43,324 bases of DNA from Synechococcus sp. AG-686-F08 (GCA_003210315.1 QCVQ01000002.1:71333-114656); one strand, 5' to 3'; positions 28,488 to 37,515 are shown, numbered from the stretch's first letter. The notes: generated by a model not told the origin, from the letters alone. Numbers and translations: made by a program.

Positions 28488-30032
28488 ATGATTTATACCC
28501 TTACAACCCCTCTTTACTACGTCAACGACAAACCACATTTAGGAAGCACTTACACCACTGTTGCGTGTGATGCACTGGCTCGTTTTCAGAGACTGGAAGG
28601 CCATGAAGTGGTGTTCGTGACTGGTGTAGATGAACACGGTCAAAAAATCCAACGCACAGCCGCTGAACAAAGCATTAGCCCAATTGACCACTGCAACCGG
28701 GTCACAGCCAGCTACAAAAAAGCCTGGAACGAATGGGACATCAGCAACGATCGATTTGTTCGAACCACGTCACCTCGCCATTTGCCACTGGTTCAACAGT
28801 TTTTCAAACGCTGTGAAGAGGCAGGCGATATCCGCAGTGGACGGCAAACCGGGTGGTATTGCGTCGGATGCGAGGAGTTCAAGGATGATCCTGCCGAAGC
28901 AATCAACCCAACCTGTTCCATCCACCAGAAACCATTGGAATGGAGAGATGAGGAGAACCTGTTCTTTTGTTTATCGCACTTCCAGGACAAAATTGAAGCT
29001 CTTCTCAACCAGTCTGATTTCATTGCACCAGCAAGTCGGCGCAAAGAAATTCAGAATTTTGTAGCGGGAGGATTGCGCGACTTTTCGATTTCAAGGGTCA
29101 ATGTGGACTGGGGATTACCTGTACCAGGACATCAAGGCCACACCTTTTATGTTTGGTTTGATGCCTTACTTGGCTACCTCACAGCTCTATTAGATGACGG
29201 TGGGAGTATTGACCTTGAACGCCTAAACGCTGTTGGCTGGCCTGCAGATCAACATGTGATTGGCAAAGACATCCTGCGTTTCCATGCTGTGTATTGGCCA
29301 GCAATGTTGATGTCAGCAGGTTTACCTCTACCCAAAAAAGTATTCGGACATGGCTTTCTCACCAGAGAGGGGCAAAAAATGGGCAAGTCGATTGGCAATG
29401 TTCTTGATCCAGACGTGCTTTTGGATCGTTGCGGCACCGATGCCGTGCGCTGGTATCTCTTGCGCGATATTCAATTTGGAGATGATGGTGATTTCCAACA
29501 ACAGCGTTTTGTTGATCTCGTCAACAATGACCTCGCCAACACCATCGGCAATTTACTAAATCGAACCTCTTCGATGTCTCGCAAATGGTTCAACGAGTCC
29601 ACACCCATCGTTGAGTCCAAAGACAGCGATGACCATGCGTTACGCCAAGTAGCCGAAACAGCCATCGCAACTGTCCGCGAGTCCATGCCCTCTATGGCCT
29701 TTCAGAAAGCAGCTGAGGCCATTCTTCAGCTTGCCATTCAAGCGAACGGTTACCTCAATGACCAAGCGCCTTGGAGCAAAATGAAGAAGGGTGGACAAGA
29801 CGATCAAGTCGCAGTCGATTTATACGGAGTTCTAGAAAGCGCTCGACTTGTGGGATGGCTTCTACAGCCCCTCGTCCCCGATTTAAGCGAAAGGATTTTG
29901 TCCCAACTCAACCAACCTTCAGCAGCATCTAATTGGACCGAACAGCTGGTATGGGGTCGTCTCGAATCTGGCCATCCCCTACCTCAGCCTCAGCCAGTGA
30001 TGCAACGACTAGAACTTGAAGAAGCACTGTGA
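28488..30032 (+). CDS. metG: Methionyl-tRNA synthetase
   Basis: A 514-residue class I synthetase. The HIGH-type motif is PHLGS near residue 20, the KMSKS loop is KMGKS at 297-301, TGVDEHGQKI follows the first motif, and a single-knuckle zinc-type insert carries CVGC and a later CSIH. The helical anticodon-binding domain ends the protein; no C-terminal tRNA-binding extension is present, as usual in short MetRS. It charges tRNA-Met. Its stop overlaps the GTG start of the LptC-like gene (GTGA), implying coupled translation. Confidence 0.96.
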   Translation: MIYTLTTPLYYVNDKPHLGSTYTTVACDALARFQRLEGHEVVFVTGVDEHGQKIQRTAAEQSISPIDHCNRVTASYKKAWNEWDISNDRFVRTTSPRHLPLVQQFFKRCEEAGDIRSGRQTGWYCVGCEEFKDDPAEAINPTCSIHQKPLEWRDEENLFFCLSHFQDKIEALLNQSDFIAPASRRKEIQNFVAGGLRDFSISRVNVDWGLPVPGHQGHTFYVWFDALLGYLTALLDDGGSIDLERLNAVGWPADQHVIGKDILRFHAVYWPAMLMSAGLPLPKKVFGHGFLTREGQKMGKSIGNVLDPDVLLDRCGTDAVRWYLLRDIQFGDDGDFQQQRFVDLVNNDLANTIGNLLNRTSSMSRKWFNESTPIVESKDSDDHALRQVAETAIATVRESMPSMAFQKAAEAILQLAIQANGYLNDQAPWSKMKKGGQDDQVAVDLYGVLESARLVGWLLQPLVPDLSERILSQLNQPSAASNWTEQLVWGRLESGHPLPQPQPVMQRLELEEAL

Positions 30033-31240
30033 CTTTCGCTCAGCAATTCAAATCCAGCAGCTTGCTGAAAAGTTCATCCTGGATGACTCCAGTAATTCTC
30101 AGTGTCCTCATATTGGGATGCTCTTCATCTACGGGCAATCGCTCAGAAACTGTTGGACCAGTGCCCTTTGTGTTTCGCAAGTTGGCGCTTGAACAAAAAA
30201 AATCAAATGGAGATATTGATTGGAAGCTTTCGAGCCCTGAAGCTCGCTATGAACTCTCTCGAAGATTAGTGAGGGCAAAGCAACCGGTTGGAGTTCTCTA
30301 CAACAAGAACGCACCATCTTTTAAAATAAGAGCTGATTTCGCAGTAGTCATTAACGATGGTGATCAAATAATACTTGAAGGCAATGTTCAACTTCAGCAA
30401 GTTAATGGGCAAAAGATATTAATTAAAGGCGAAAGATTGCGCTGGCAGCCTCAACTTTCGCGCCTTGTGATGGAAGAACAACCAAGAGCGTTTGACGATC
30501 GATCCAGAATCACCGCAACTCTTGCCACCCTTCAGCAAGATACAAACGATCTCACCCTCAGCGGTCCTGTTCAACTCGATCGCTGGCAGGACGAGCTCGC
30601 GCTCACTGTCAAACCAGATACTGCTGTTCGCACAGAGAAGGCATTTTGGAACCTGAACGACGGCGCTCTCAAAGCGGATGGGCCCGTTCTAGGGCAACGC
30701 CGTGATCAAGAGGGCGTTGTTTTAGAGCAGCTCGAGGGTCGAGAATTAAAAGGCAATACCCAGAAAGGCGTCATCACGGTGAAAGCGCCTGTGATAGTGA
30801 TCATGCCTAAAAACAAAGGACTGTTACGCGCTAAAGACACCAGCTGGAATTTCCGCAAACAAACCCTGAGCAGCAACGCCCCGTTTGAGGGATTGATCAA
30901 TCAAACCCAAATCAATGGCGAAAGTTTTCGCGCTGAACTTGATCAATCCTCTGTGGTGATCCCCGAAGGCTGTCGAATCCAACAACCAGGAGAACGATTG
31001 GAAGCTGGTCAATGCCGCTGGAATTGGAAGACTGACGACGTGTTGGCAACAGGTGGTGTTCGCTTGGAACGTGAAAGCAATAATCAAATCACCGAAGCAC
31101 AAACGCTGAGCGGCTCCGTGGGAGAGAAGGGGGCACTGACATTCTCAGCACCAGGCAAAAAGGTCCGTTCTCAGGTCACGATTGAGGAGGAGAAAAACGG
31201 TCAAGATTCCCAGCGTTCTAAAGCTCCAGTTTCATTTTAA
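30029..31240 (+). CDS. LptC-like lipopolysaccharide transport lipoprotein
   Basis: A 403-residue protein starting at GTG in an overlap with metG. It has a lipoprotein-type signal (VILSVLILGC, lipidation at Cys31). LSSPEARYELS and repeated beta-rich segments such as GDQIILEGNVQLQQVNGQKI and NDLTLSGPVQLDRW match the LptC/LptA jellyroll family, in the enlarged cyanobacterial form. LptC bridges LptB2FG and the periplasmic LPS filament. The assignment rests on fold-like repeats and the lipobox, so the family is likely but the exact role is inferred. Confidence 0.8.
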   Translation: MTFAQQFKSSSLLKSSSWMTPVILSVLILGCSSSTGNRSETVGPVPFVFRKLALEQKKSNGDIDWKLSSPEARYELSRRLVRAKQPVGVLYNKNAPSFKIRADFAVVINDGDQIILEGNVQLQQVNGQKILIKGERLRWQPQLSRLVMEEQPRAFDDRSRITATLATLQQDTNDLTLSGPVQLDRWQDELALTVKPDTAVRTEKAFWNLNDGALKADGPVLGQRRDQEGVVLEQLEGRELKGNTQKGVITVKAPVIVIMPKNKGLLRAKDTSWNFRKQTLSSNAPFEGLINQTQINGESFRAELDQSSVVIPEGCRIQQPGERLEAGQCRWNWKTDDVLATGGVRLERESNNQITEAQTLSGSVGEKGALTFSAPGKKVRSQVTIEEEKNGQDSQRSKAPVSF

Positions 31241-31365
31241 TGAGAAAAATTCTGCCATACTTGTAGGCAAATAGCGCTAACAAACGAGTCGGCCATTATC
31301 CAATAAAGAACTTATTGCTAAATACATTGATTGATTGCATTAGACCTGCACGCACTCGTCATGCA

Positions 31366-31677
31366 ATGACTAATGAGTACATAGTTGCGTCCGATCAGCA
31401 GGGAAAAGTTGCTTTTGCTAATAGTGAATGGATTAGCCCATTACAAGGGCAATAACCTTCTTTTGATGACTTGCAGAGTTGCCCCGAACCTCAGGATTTT
31501 CTAAATGCAAAGGGAGCAGAAGGATGGGATTTAGTCTCTGTTGTCGCGAAAACGACAGATGACGGCCAGCACAACATACAAATATTTCTACGCCGAGAGA
31601 TTGATTCGCAAAATGCTTGCTTGCATACCGTCCCGTCGTGCTTGATTCCTGAAACATCGTGTTCACCCTGCACTTAA
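31366..31677 (+). pseudogene. DUF4177-like small protein interrupted by a stop codon
   Basis: Reading from the ATG at 31366 gives MTNEYIVASDQQGKVAFANS and on to LQGQ, then a TAA at 31453-31455, then the same frame continues SFDDLQSCPEPQDFLNAKGA, EGWDLVSVV and NIQIFLRREI up to a stop at 31677. The AEGWDLVSVV and FLRRE pattern is typical of DUF4177 proteins. One base change (CAA to TAA) would explain the break. Alternatively a shorter protein starts at the TTG at 31471. Upstream sequence is AT-rich and shows no clear ribosome site. Confidence 0.5.
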
Positions 31678-31991
31678 AAGAAAGAACTCACCAGGCTGTT
31701 AAATATCCTGCCTACAACCTGAAGCGTGATAATCAGAACAACAATATTAGCAATGAGTATTTGCTTGTCATTTTTACAGCATGGAAACCTGATAAACCAA
31801 TATGACATTCTTGAATACCAATATCCATTTTCTTTCTGTTTAACCTTGAGATGTTCGAATCGAATGAACCTCTTTGTTTCCACCCTCTTGATCCCAACCT
31901 TCCCAAATAGCCGATCGTCCCATTCATAGTCATCAAAGGGTACTTCTCCTGCCCTATATCCTTGGCTTCGAGTTTGAGCCAAAGAAAACAT
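31674..31991 (-). CDS. Hypothetical protein with C-terminal membrane segment
   Basis: A 105-residue ORF in AT-rich sequence, read from the ATG at 31991. The N-terminal two thirds is charged (VPFDDYEWDDRLFGKVGIKR, RFIRFEHLKVKQKENGYWY); the end has a hydrophobic helix (ILIANIVVLIITLQVVGRIF). I recognise no family. It is convergent with, and overlaps by 4 bp, the broken DUF4177-like gene. Composition differs from the surrounding core genes, so it could be a recent or species-specific gene, or spurious. Confidence 0.4.
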   Translation of the reverse strand: MFSLAQTRSQGYRAGEVPFDDYEWDDRLFGKVGIKRVETKRFIRFEHLKVKQKENGYWYSRMSYWFIRFPCCKNDKQILIANIVVLIITLQVVGRIFNSLVSSFF

Positions 31992-32304
31992 AATATCCTG
32001 AAATCACATCTAATATTATAGTAAGTCGCCTACGAATAGAAGAACTAATGATTATCAAAGCTTTAAGAGTTAATGCGCTCTCCTTCATAGAAAACAACCT
32101 GCCCCGGCTAACAGCTTTCGTCGAACGCCTGTGAAACCTGCTGTGTTCCCTGGACGATCACGAAGTCATCAGCTTTAACGCTCATTAGAAACTCAGGAGG
32201 TCAGGCCACTGTTTAAGCCTTCGATGGCAGCAAAATAGTTATCACATTCGTTGTCACGTCTCGTTGCTGCAACTGTGAATATAGACATCCAAGATTGACT
32301 GCTA
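31992..32304. other. Gap with no supported gene
   Basis: No RNA gene or full-length coding region is seen. On the minus strand two short ORFs lie in different frames: 32193-32288 (31 codons, starting MSIFTVAATRRDNE) and 32108-32185 (25 codons, MSVKADDFVIVQ). They could be the halves of a small frameshifted gene, but neither is recognised. Confidence 0.3.
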
Positions 32305-32946
32305 TCACAAAGTTTTTTCTTCTAATTCTCCAGCACTCAATGTCGTTTTAAGGCGTTCAGCCCAACCCGACAGCCACCGTTCATCAGATCGACTGAAACA
32401 TCGTTCCGACCAGCCACCAATCACAACCCACCCACTTTCTCCAAGGGGTTGCACCATGACGGAAGGCAAGCCAGGCAAAACGGGATCAAACTCAGCTTTG
32501 CCCGGATAAAGGGCTGTTTTCACAAGGGAAACAAGTTCTTGCTTTTGCAGCGATCGTCGACAAATCTGGCCAGGTTCAAAATCACCAGTACCCAAGAGAC
32601 CACGACGAAGCAGGACCGAGCCCTTCCAAAAAACAAGAATCGTGGCTGCAGAGGTCGCAGTCAGAAATTGGTGGCTGCCCCACGCCATTTCAGCCCGTAC
32701 AGCATCGGACAAATCTGAAGAGAGCACAAAACCCTGTTCACCCTCCAGTTCAACCGCTTCCGGACTGCGTGGGGAGGCCCGAGTCCAGAGGATGGAAACA
32801 AGCATCAAGCCAACGCCAGCCATCCCGGCAAGAACATCAGCTCGCTCCAGACTTGGAGTGATGGTTTCAGCGGTGCTGGCGTTGAGGATCGAAAGCCCCA
32901 AAACGAGAACACCTGCGATCAAGCACCATTGGGCGGATCTCAACAT
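32305..32946 (-). CDS. CCB2/CCB4-like cytochrome b6f cofactor assembly protein
   Basis: A 213-residue membrane protein with two N-terminal helices (WCLIAGVLVLGLSIL; ADVLAGMAGVGLMLVSILW) and a soluble domain containing WGSHQFLTATSAATILVFW and LRRGLLG, which fit the CCB2/CCB4 family (DUF2930). In chloroplasts CCB2 and CCB4 help attach heme cn to cytochrome b6. The cyanobacterial protein is presumed to do the same at the thylakoid membrane. It is divergent from the TerB gene with 61 bp between starts. Confidence 0.8.
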   Translation of the reverse strand: MLRSAQWCLIAGVLVLGLSILNASTAETITPSLERADVLAGMAGVGLMLVSILWTRASPRSPEAVELEGEQGFVLSSDLSDAVRAEMAWGSHQFLTATSAATILVFWKGSVLLRRGLLGTGDFEPGQICRRSLQKQELVSLVKTALYPGKAEFDPVLPGLPSVMVQPLGESGWVVIGGWSERCFSRSDERWLSGWAERLKTTLSAGELEEKTL

Positions 32947-33007
32947 ATTTTGCTACTCATGAGCGGTCAGATCGATGCACTCTTGCTGAAATAGAAGGAA
33001 CCATCCA

Positions 33008-33421
33008 ATGCTGATGACTGAATCCGAAGCCTTTGCCGCAATCGCGCTGGCCACAGTGGCTTGCGATGGCGTATTGGGCAAGGATGAAGCGCATGCTTTG
33101 AGACGTCAACTGGAATATCGAACTCCCTACAAGGATCGAAGTGAGAGTGAGATGGCAATGTTGTTTGACGATCTGCTTAAACGCCTTCGCGAGCATGGAT
33201 CAAGTCAATTGATCAAAGATGCTCTTCCTCAACTCAAAGAGTCCCAAAAGGAAACGGCTCTCGCTGTGGCTGTTCAGCTAGTTCACGCTGATAGAACCGT
33301 GACCACAGGGGAACAGGCCTTCCTTAACGAGCTTGCCCACAGTGTTGACCTACCTCAAGGCAAAGCTCAAGCCGTGATGGACGCGATCATGGCCTTGAAT
33401 TACGACAGCCTTGCCAGCTGA
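33008..33421 (+). CDS. TerB-like protein
   Basis: A 137-residue all-helical protein of the tellurite-resistance TerB superfamily: AFAAIALATVACDGVLGKDE near the N terminus and AVAVQLVHADRTVTTGEQAF further on are the two acidic helix-turn repeats that in TerB bind divalent metal. A second ATG two codons in is an alternative start. It precedes psb32 by 27 bp and may be co-transcribed with psb32 and pxcA. Cyanobacterial TerB proteins are mostly uncharacterised; a link to tellurite is not implied. Confidence 0.85.
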   Translation: MLMTESEAFAAIALATVACDGVLGKDEAHALRRQLEYRTPYKDRSESEMAMLFDDLLKRLREHGSSQLIKDALPQLKESQKETALAVAVQLVHADRTVTTGEQAFLNELAHSVDLPQGKAQAVMDAIMALNYDSLAS

Positions 33422-33448
33422 CGGCAGACTCCACCTATCGAACGCCTC

Positions 33449-34129
33449 ATGATGCCAAGCCTCTTCAAGTCTCTTCAGCTGCTCATCGCCGCAAGTCTTT
33501 GTTTCTTTTTGGCCGTGCCAGCAGGTTTTGCCTTATCTCCCCAAGACCTGCCTGCTCAGCCCCCCGATGAAGCAGTTCTTGATTCTGCTGATGTACTGAG
33601 TCGGGCTGGAAAGAATGAAATCGAAACTCGGTTGAATCAACTGCAGTCTTCCAAGGTGGATGCCAGGGTAATCACCCTGAGGAAAATGGATTACGGGCTG
33701 AGTCTCACAGGATTTGGAGAGGAGTTGGTGGAACGCTGGTCAAACAATGAGAACAGAAGCGAGCGTCCTCTAATTCTTTTCCTTGAAGAAACTCAGAACA
33801 AACAAGCCGCAGTTGTTGTCTCAGCTGAGCTGAGCGATCAATTACCAGAAGAGTTGCTCCGTAGTACCGCTCGGACCACGATGAGTCAGCCGATGCGAGA
33901 TGGAGAGCGTTTCCGTAAGGCCTCGATGGATGGAATTGAACGCATTGCTGTGGTTCTCGATGGGGGCGCAGATCCTGGCCCACCAATCGAAATTGAACGC
34001 ACCACACTTCCCACAAACGTTCCCACGGTTGAGGAAACGCGAGAGAGCAACGCCTTCACCTGGGTGATTGTGCTTCTGGTCGTCGGAACCATTGTTCCGA
34101 TGGCCACCTGGTGGGTTTTCTCCCGCTAA
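33449..34129 (+). CDS. psb32: Psb32-like photosystem II repair protein (TPM domain)
   Basis: A 226-residue protein with a signal peptide (LQLLIAASLCFFLAVPAGFA), a TPM domain from about residue 42 (AVLDSADVLSRAGKNEIETR, DARVITLRKMDYG, RPLILFLEE) and a C-terminal membrane helix (FTWVIVLLVVGTIVPMATWW). This matches cyanobacterial Psb32, homolog of plant TLP18.3, which protects photosystem II and speeds its repair after photodamage. The bulk faces the lumen or periplasm. An ATG one codon later is an equal start candidate. pxcA follows after 6 bp. Confidence 0.88.
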   Translation: MMPSLFKSLQLLIAASLCFFLAVPAGFALSPQDLPAQPPDEAVLDSADVLSRAGKNEIETRLNQLQSSKVDARVITLRKMDYGLSLTGFGEELVERWSNNENRSERPLILFLEETQNKQAAVVVSAELSDQLPEELLRSTARTTMSQPMRDGERFRKASMDGIERIAVVLDGGADPGPPIEIERTTLPTNVPTVEETRESNAFTWVIVLLVVGTIVPMATWWVFSR

Positions 34130-34135
34130 TCCGCT

Positions 34136-35284
34136 ATGGCATTTCGCAATTGGATCGGAGCCTTTGGAAAGGCCAACGCCCTTGATGTCAACTCCGATCT
34201 CGATCGGGGCTACGAGGCGGCCTTACTCATCCAGAGCTTGGAGCTGGAGTATTACGGCGACCGACCCATCCGGCCCGAACTAGAGCTCTCTGTTCCGAAA
34301 TCGGTCCAAGCAACGGTTCTGCGCAAGTTTCGCGTTGCCATCAATGTTTGCCGTTCGGCGCTGGATCAACTGGAATACCAGCGCGCTCAGCTGGATCCTC
34401 AGGAACTGCGTCAACTTCAGCTCATCGAAAGTGTCGTGAATCGGTACAGCCCTAAACGGACCTCGGCTGCTCCGACCATGACTCGCGATCCAGATCCGCT
34501 GCCGCGATCCTTGCTTGGGGTCTTTGACAAGGTCCGTCGACAGCTGAATCCAGCTGGAGAAGCGACATTAGTCGCAGGCTTTCGCAGACGCAGGGATTCA
34601 ACCCTGATCTCGTTGAAAGTTCTATTGCTGCTAATTCTTGTTCCTTTGTTAGTCCAACAAGTAAGCCGCACTTACATCATTAGTCCTGCTGTAGACCGCT
34701 TTGCTCCAGATTTGCCCTTTCTGAGTTATCCAAAACCACAACTCGAAGAGCAGGCTGTAGAAAAGTTGAGAGTTTATAAAGCAGAAATTGAATTTGATGC
34801 TCTTCTTCGCGGGGACTCAATTCCAAGCCAAGAAGAACTGCAACAGCAACTGGGCAAAAAAGCTGCTGAGCTCAAAGAAGAGGCTGATGCGGAAAGTACG
34901 CATGCTGTAAAAAATGTTTTAGCGGATATTTCAGCCACGCTGGCATTTGTTGTGGTCTGCTTGTTTAGTCGTGAAGAGCTCAGAGTTCTTCGAGGATTTT
35001 TTGACGAGGCAGTTTATGGATTAAGTGATTCAGCTAAAGCCTTTGCGATTATTCTCTTCACCGACATCTTTGTTGGATTTCATAGTCCGGAAGGTTGGAC
35101 TGTGCTTCTTGATGGAATTGCCAATCATTTTGGATTTCCAGCACGTGAAAACTTTATCCTTCTCTTCATCGCTACATTTCCAGTGATTTTGGCGACAATT
35201 TTCAAATATTGGATCTTCCGCTATCTCAACCGTGTCAGTCCATCTTCTGTCGCCACATTGCGAGGCATGAACGGAGGCGGATAA
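34136..35284 (+). CDS. pxcA: PxcA/CemA-family proton extrusion protein
   Basis: A 382-residue protein with a soluble N-terminal half (ALLIQSLELEYYGDRPIRPE) and four membrane segments at about 158-178, 258-278, 298-315 and 340-360. The CemA signature FVGFHSPEGW lies in the third. PxcA (PcxA, CotA) is required for light-induced proton extrusion in cyanobacteria and affects thylakoid proton motive force; plastid CemA is its homolog. It starts 6 bp after psb32, so the two are almost certainly one transcript, and cobU begins 4 bp after its stop. Confidence 0.92.
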   Translation: MAFRNWIGAFGKANALDVNSDLDRGYEAALLIQSLELEYYGDRPIRPELELSVPKSVQATVLRKFRVAINVCRSALDQLEYQRAQLDPQELRQLQLIESVVNRYSPKRTSAAPTMTRDPDPLPRSLLGVFDKVRRQLNPAGEATLVAGFRRRRDSTLISLKVLLLLILVPLLVQQVSRTYIISPAVDRFAPDLPFLSYPKPQLEEQAVEKLRVYKAEIEFDALLRGDSIPSQEELQQQLGKKAAELKEEADAESTHAVKNVLADISATLAFVVVCLFSREELRVLRGFFDEAVYGLSDSAKAFAIILFTDIFVGFHSPEGWTVLLDGIANHFGFPARENFILLFIATFPVILATIFKYWIFRYLNRVSPSSVATLRGMNGGG

Positions 35285-35288
35285 AGCT

Positions 35289-35855
35289 TTGGCTAGCCCA
35301 AACCAACAGAGCCCGGTCGTGCCCAACGGACTCATCCTTGTGAGCGGACCAAGCAGAGGGGGGAAAAGCCGTTGGGCAGAACATTTGCTGAGTTCCCAAG
35401 ACACAGTGACTTATTTAGCGACCTCAACACATCGCTTAAATGATCCAAGCTGGGATGAGCGGATTCGACTGCATCGAGAACGACGCCCCTCTCATTGGCA
35501 GCTACGGGAACCGGGATCAAAGCTTGCCGAATGCATTCGAGAGGAAGAAGCCAGCCAACCCCTGCTGATCGATGCACTCGGAGGTTTTACGGCAGTCCAT
35601 CTCGATTGCAATGATCTTCAGTGGGAACAAAAGGTCAACGAACTGATTCACAGTCTTCTAACTCGAATACGCCCCACTGTGATTGTGGTTGAAGAAACAG
35701 GTTGGGGAGTCGTCCCCGCCACAAAGATTGGCGGATTGTTTAGGGACCGCCAAGGCTGGCTTGCCCAACGCTTAGAACAACACGCAGCCGATAGCTGGCT
35801 GGTGATCCAGGGAAGAGCAGTCAATCTCTCTCAATTAGGAATTCTCGTCCCGTGA
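35289..35855 (+). CDS. cobU: Adenosylcobinamide kinase/guanylyltransferase
   Basis: A 188-residue CobU/CobP. The P-loop GPSRGGKS is at residues 20-27, preceded by LILVSG, and HRLNDPSWDERIRLHRERRP, LLIDALGGFTAVHL and VVEETGWGVVPA are family motifs. It phosphorylates adenosylcobinamide and then transfers GMP in nucleotide-loop assembly of cobalamin. Start is taken as TTG at 35289; a GTG at 35319 is also in frame and still upstream of the P-loop. Its stop overlaps the GTG start of trmL by 4 bp. Confidence 0.92.
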   Translation: MASPNQQSPVVPNGLILVSGPSRGGKSRWAEHLLSSQDTVTYLATSTHRLNDPSWDERIRLHRERRPSHWQLREPGSKLAECIREEEASQPLLIDALGGFTAVHLDCNDLQWEQKVNELIHSLLTRIRPTVIVVEETGWGVVPATKIGGLFRDRQGWLAQRLEQHAADSWLVIQGRAVNLSQLGILVP

Positions 35856-36397
35856 ACAAAATAATAATCAATCATCCATCAGCAAATCCATCATCAGATG
35901 AGCCATCCTTGACTCAAAAACCGTTGAGGGTGGCACTGTTTGAACCAAGAATTCCTCCCAATACAGGGAATATTGCGCGTACTTGTGCAGCTTTTGGTTT
36001 ACCTCTGGATTTAATTGAGCCACTTGGCTTCAGTCTCGAAGATCGTTACTTAAAAAGGGCTGGCCTTGATTATTGGCCCCACGTAGACCTCACCATCCAT
36101 AAAAGCGTCGACGCGTTTTTTAAATCGCTTGCGCAACCCTCAAGGGTGATTGGTTGTAGCCGGCGTGGAGGAGTACTCCTTCAAGACATGCAGTTCCAAC
36201 GGGGAGATGTGTTGTTGTTCGGTCGTGAAGACACCGGCCTATCCGAAGCAACACGCAGCCGCTGCTCTCAAATCACAACCATTGCGATGCCCTGCAGTGC
36301 TGGATCTGATGGCCAGGGGGGAGTGAGAAGTCTCAATCTTTCTGTGGCTTGCGCCATCGTCAGCCACCAAGCCGGCACACAACTTCAGTTGTGGTAA
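35852..36397 (+). CDS. trmL: tRNA (cytidine/uridine-2'-O-)-methyltransferase TrmL
   Basis: A 181-residue SPOUT-class enzyme: VALFEPRIPPNTGNIARTCA, PLGFSLEDRYLKRAGLDYW, LLFGREDTGLS and VRSLNLSVACAIV are the knotted SAM-binding motifs. It 2'-O-methylates the wobble base of tRNA-Leu in other bacteria. The usual short turn before VRSLNLS is enlarged here (MPCSAGSDGQGG), which may be lineage-specific. It begins with GTG in a 4-bp overlap with cobU. Confidence 0.92.
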   Translation: MNKIIINHPSANPSSDEPSLTQKPLRVALFEPRIPPNTGNIARTCAAFGLPLDLIEPLGFSLEDRYLKRAGLDYWPHVDLTIHKSVDAFFKSLAQPSRVIGCSRRGGVLLQDMQFQRGDVLLFGREDTGLSEATRSRCSQITTIAMPCSAGSDGQGGVRSLNLSVACAIVSHQAGTQLQLW

Positions 36398-36506
36398 TCG
36401 CCAAGCTGACACTTCAGCCCTTGCGCCAATCTCCTACAACCGCTACTTTCAGCCCGTTCCTGAGCTGTGGCGGCTTCTCCAGGAGCGTTACCAATCGCTG
36501 AATCAG

Positions 36507-37508
36507 ATGAAGCCCCTTCTCGTTCTCGTTACGGCAATCGCATCAGGAACGTCTTTATCTGTTTTGTCTCAGCATCCAGGGTTTGCGGATGCAGGCCATT
36601 TGCAGGCTCCTTTGCTGCTTGCATCGGCACCAGCACCTCAAAGCAGAATTTGGGTGAAGGTCTCGACGAGAAGCACTCTTAAAGGTATAGCTGCAGATTT
36701 AGGCCTATCTCCCTCCGATTTAACTGCTCTTAACGACCAGTCATCGTTTGAGACGATCCAAGCTGGGGCTTGGATCGTTTTGCCCGCCGACGCAGAAGAA
36801 ATCCTCGTCAACGCAAGTCGCCTCGACGGATCGGAGATTCTGCGAAAAGCTCCGCTTCAATCACCTCCCGCTCCGCAAGCCGTTGTGCGGATCAAAGCGA
36901 ACGAATCCTTATCAACGTTTTCTCGTGATCAAGGCGTCAGCTTGAGTGAATTGCGCTCACTGAACCCAGGACTTGACCTTGCCCGATTGGCCATTGGTAG
37001 TGAAGTGCGTGTTGCCAAGGCTTCTCCGCGAGCTCTGCTAGCAATTCGACCAACAGTTTCTGGTGGAGCCAGCTTCCCAGCTCTGCCCGCATTGCCAGGG
37101 ATGGAAGATGACGGAGTAGGCAATCAAACTTTCATGTGGCCTACAAAAGGGGTATTCACCTCTGGCTTTGGATGGCGGTGGGGCCGTATGCACAAGGGAA
37201 TCGACATTGCAAACAACGTGGGAACCCCAATCGTTGCTGCCAGAGATGGCATTGTGAAATTTTCTGGATGGAGTAGCGGATACGGCTACCTAGTGGAATT
37301 GGCTCACTCCGACGGATCATCCACGCGTTATGCCCATAACAGCCGCCTTCTCGTTCGCAAAGGTCAGATCATTCCCCAAGGAGTGAAAATTTCACTGATG
37401 GGAAGTACTGGAAGAAGCACAGGTCCTCATCTGCATTTTGAAATTCGCCAACGTGGTGGTTCAGCTTTAGATCCAATGGCAAAGCTTCCAGCACGCCGTC
37501 GGGCCTAA
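36507..37508 (+). CDS. LysM / M23-family metallopeptidase
   Basis: A 333-residue secreted protein with an N-terminal signal (LLVLVTAIASGTSLSVLS), two LysM-like modules (residues ~50-95, STLKGIAADLGLSPSDLTAL; ~130-170, ESLSTFSRDQGVSLSELRSL) and a C-terminal peptidase M23 domain with His229 and Asp233 in HKGID and His308/His310 in HLHFE. It should cleave peptide cross-links of peptidoglycan or activate amidases. The zinc ligands are intact, so an active enzyme is expected rather than an EnvC/NlpD-type regulator. A 12-bp palindrome follows its stop. Confidence 0.92.
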   Translation: MKPLLVLVTAIASGTSLSVLSQHPGFADAGHLQAPLLLASAPAPQSRIWVKVSTRSTLKGIAADLGLSPSDLTALNDQSSFETIQAGAWIVLPADAEEILVNASRLDGSEILRKAPLQSPPAPQAVVRIKANESLSTFSRDQGVSLSELRSLNPGLDLARLAIGSEVRVAKASPRALLAIRPTVSGGASFPALPALPGMEDDGVGNQTFMWPTKGVFTSGFGWRWGRMHKGIDIANNVGTPIVAARDGIVKFSGWSSGYGYLVELAHSDGSSTRYAHNSRLLVRKGQIIPQGVKISLMGSTGRSTGPHLHFEIRQRGGSALDPMAKLPARRRA

Positions 37509-37515
37509 GACGTTC

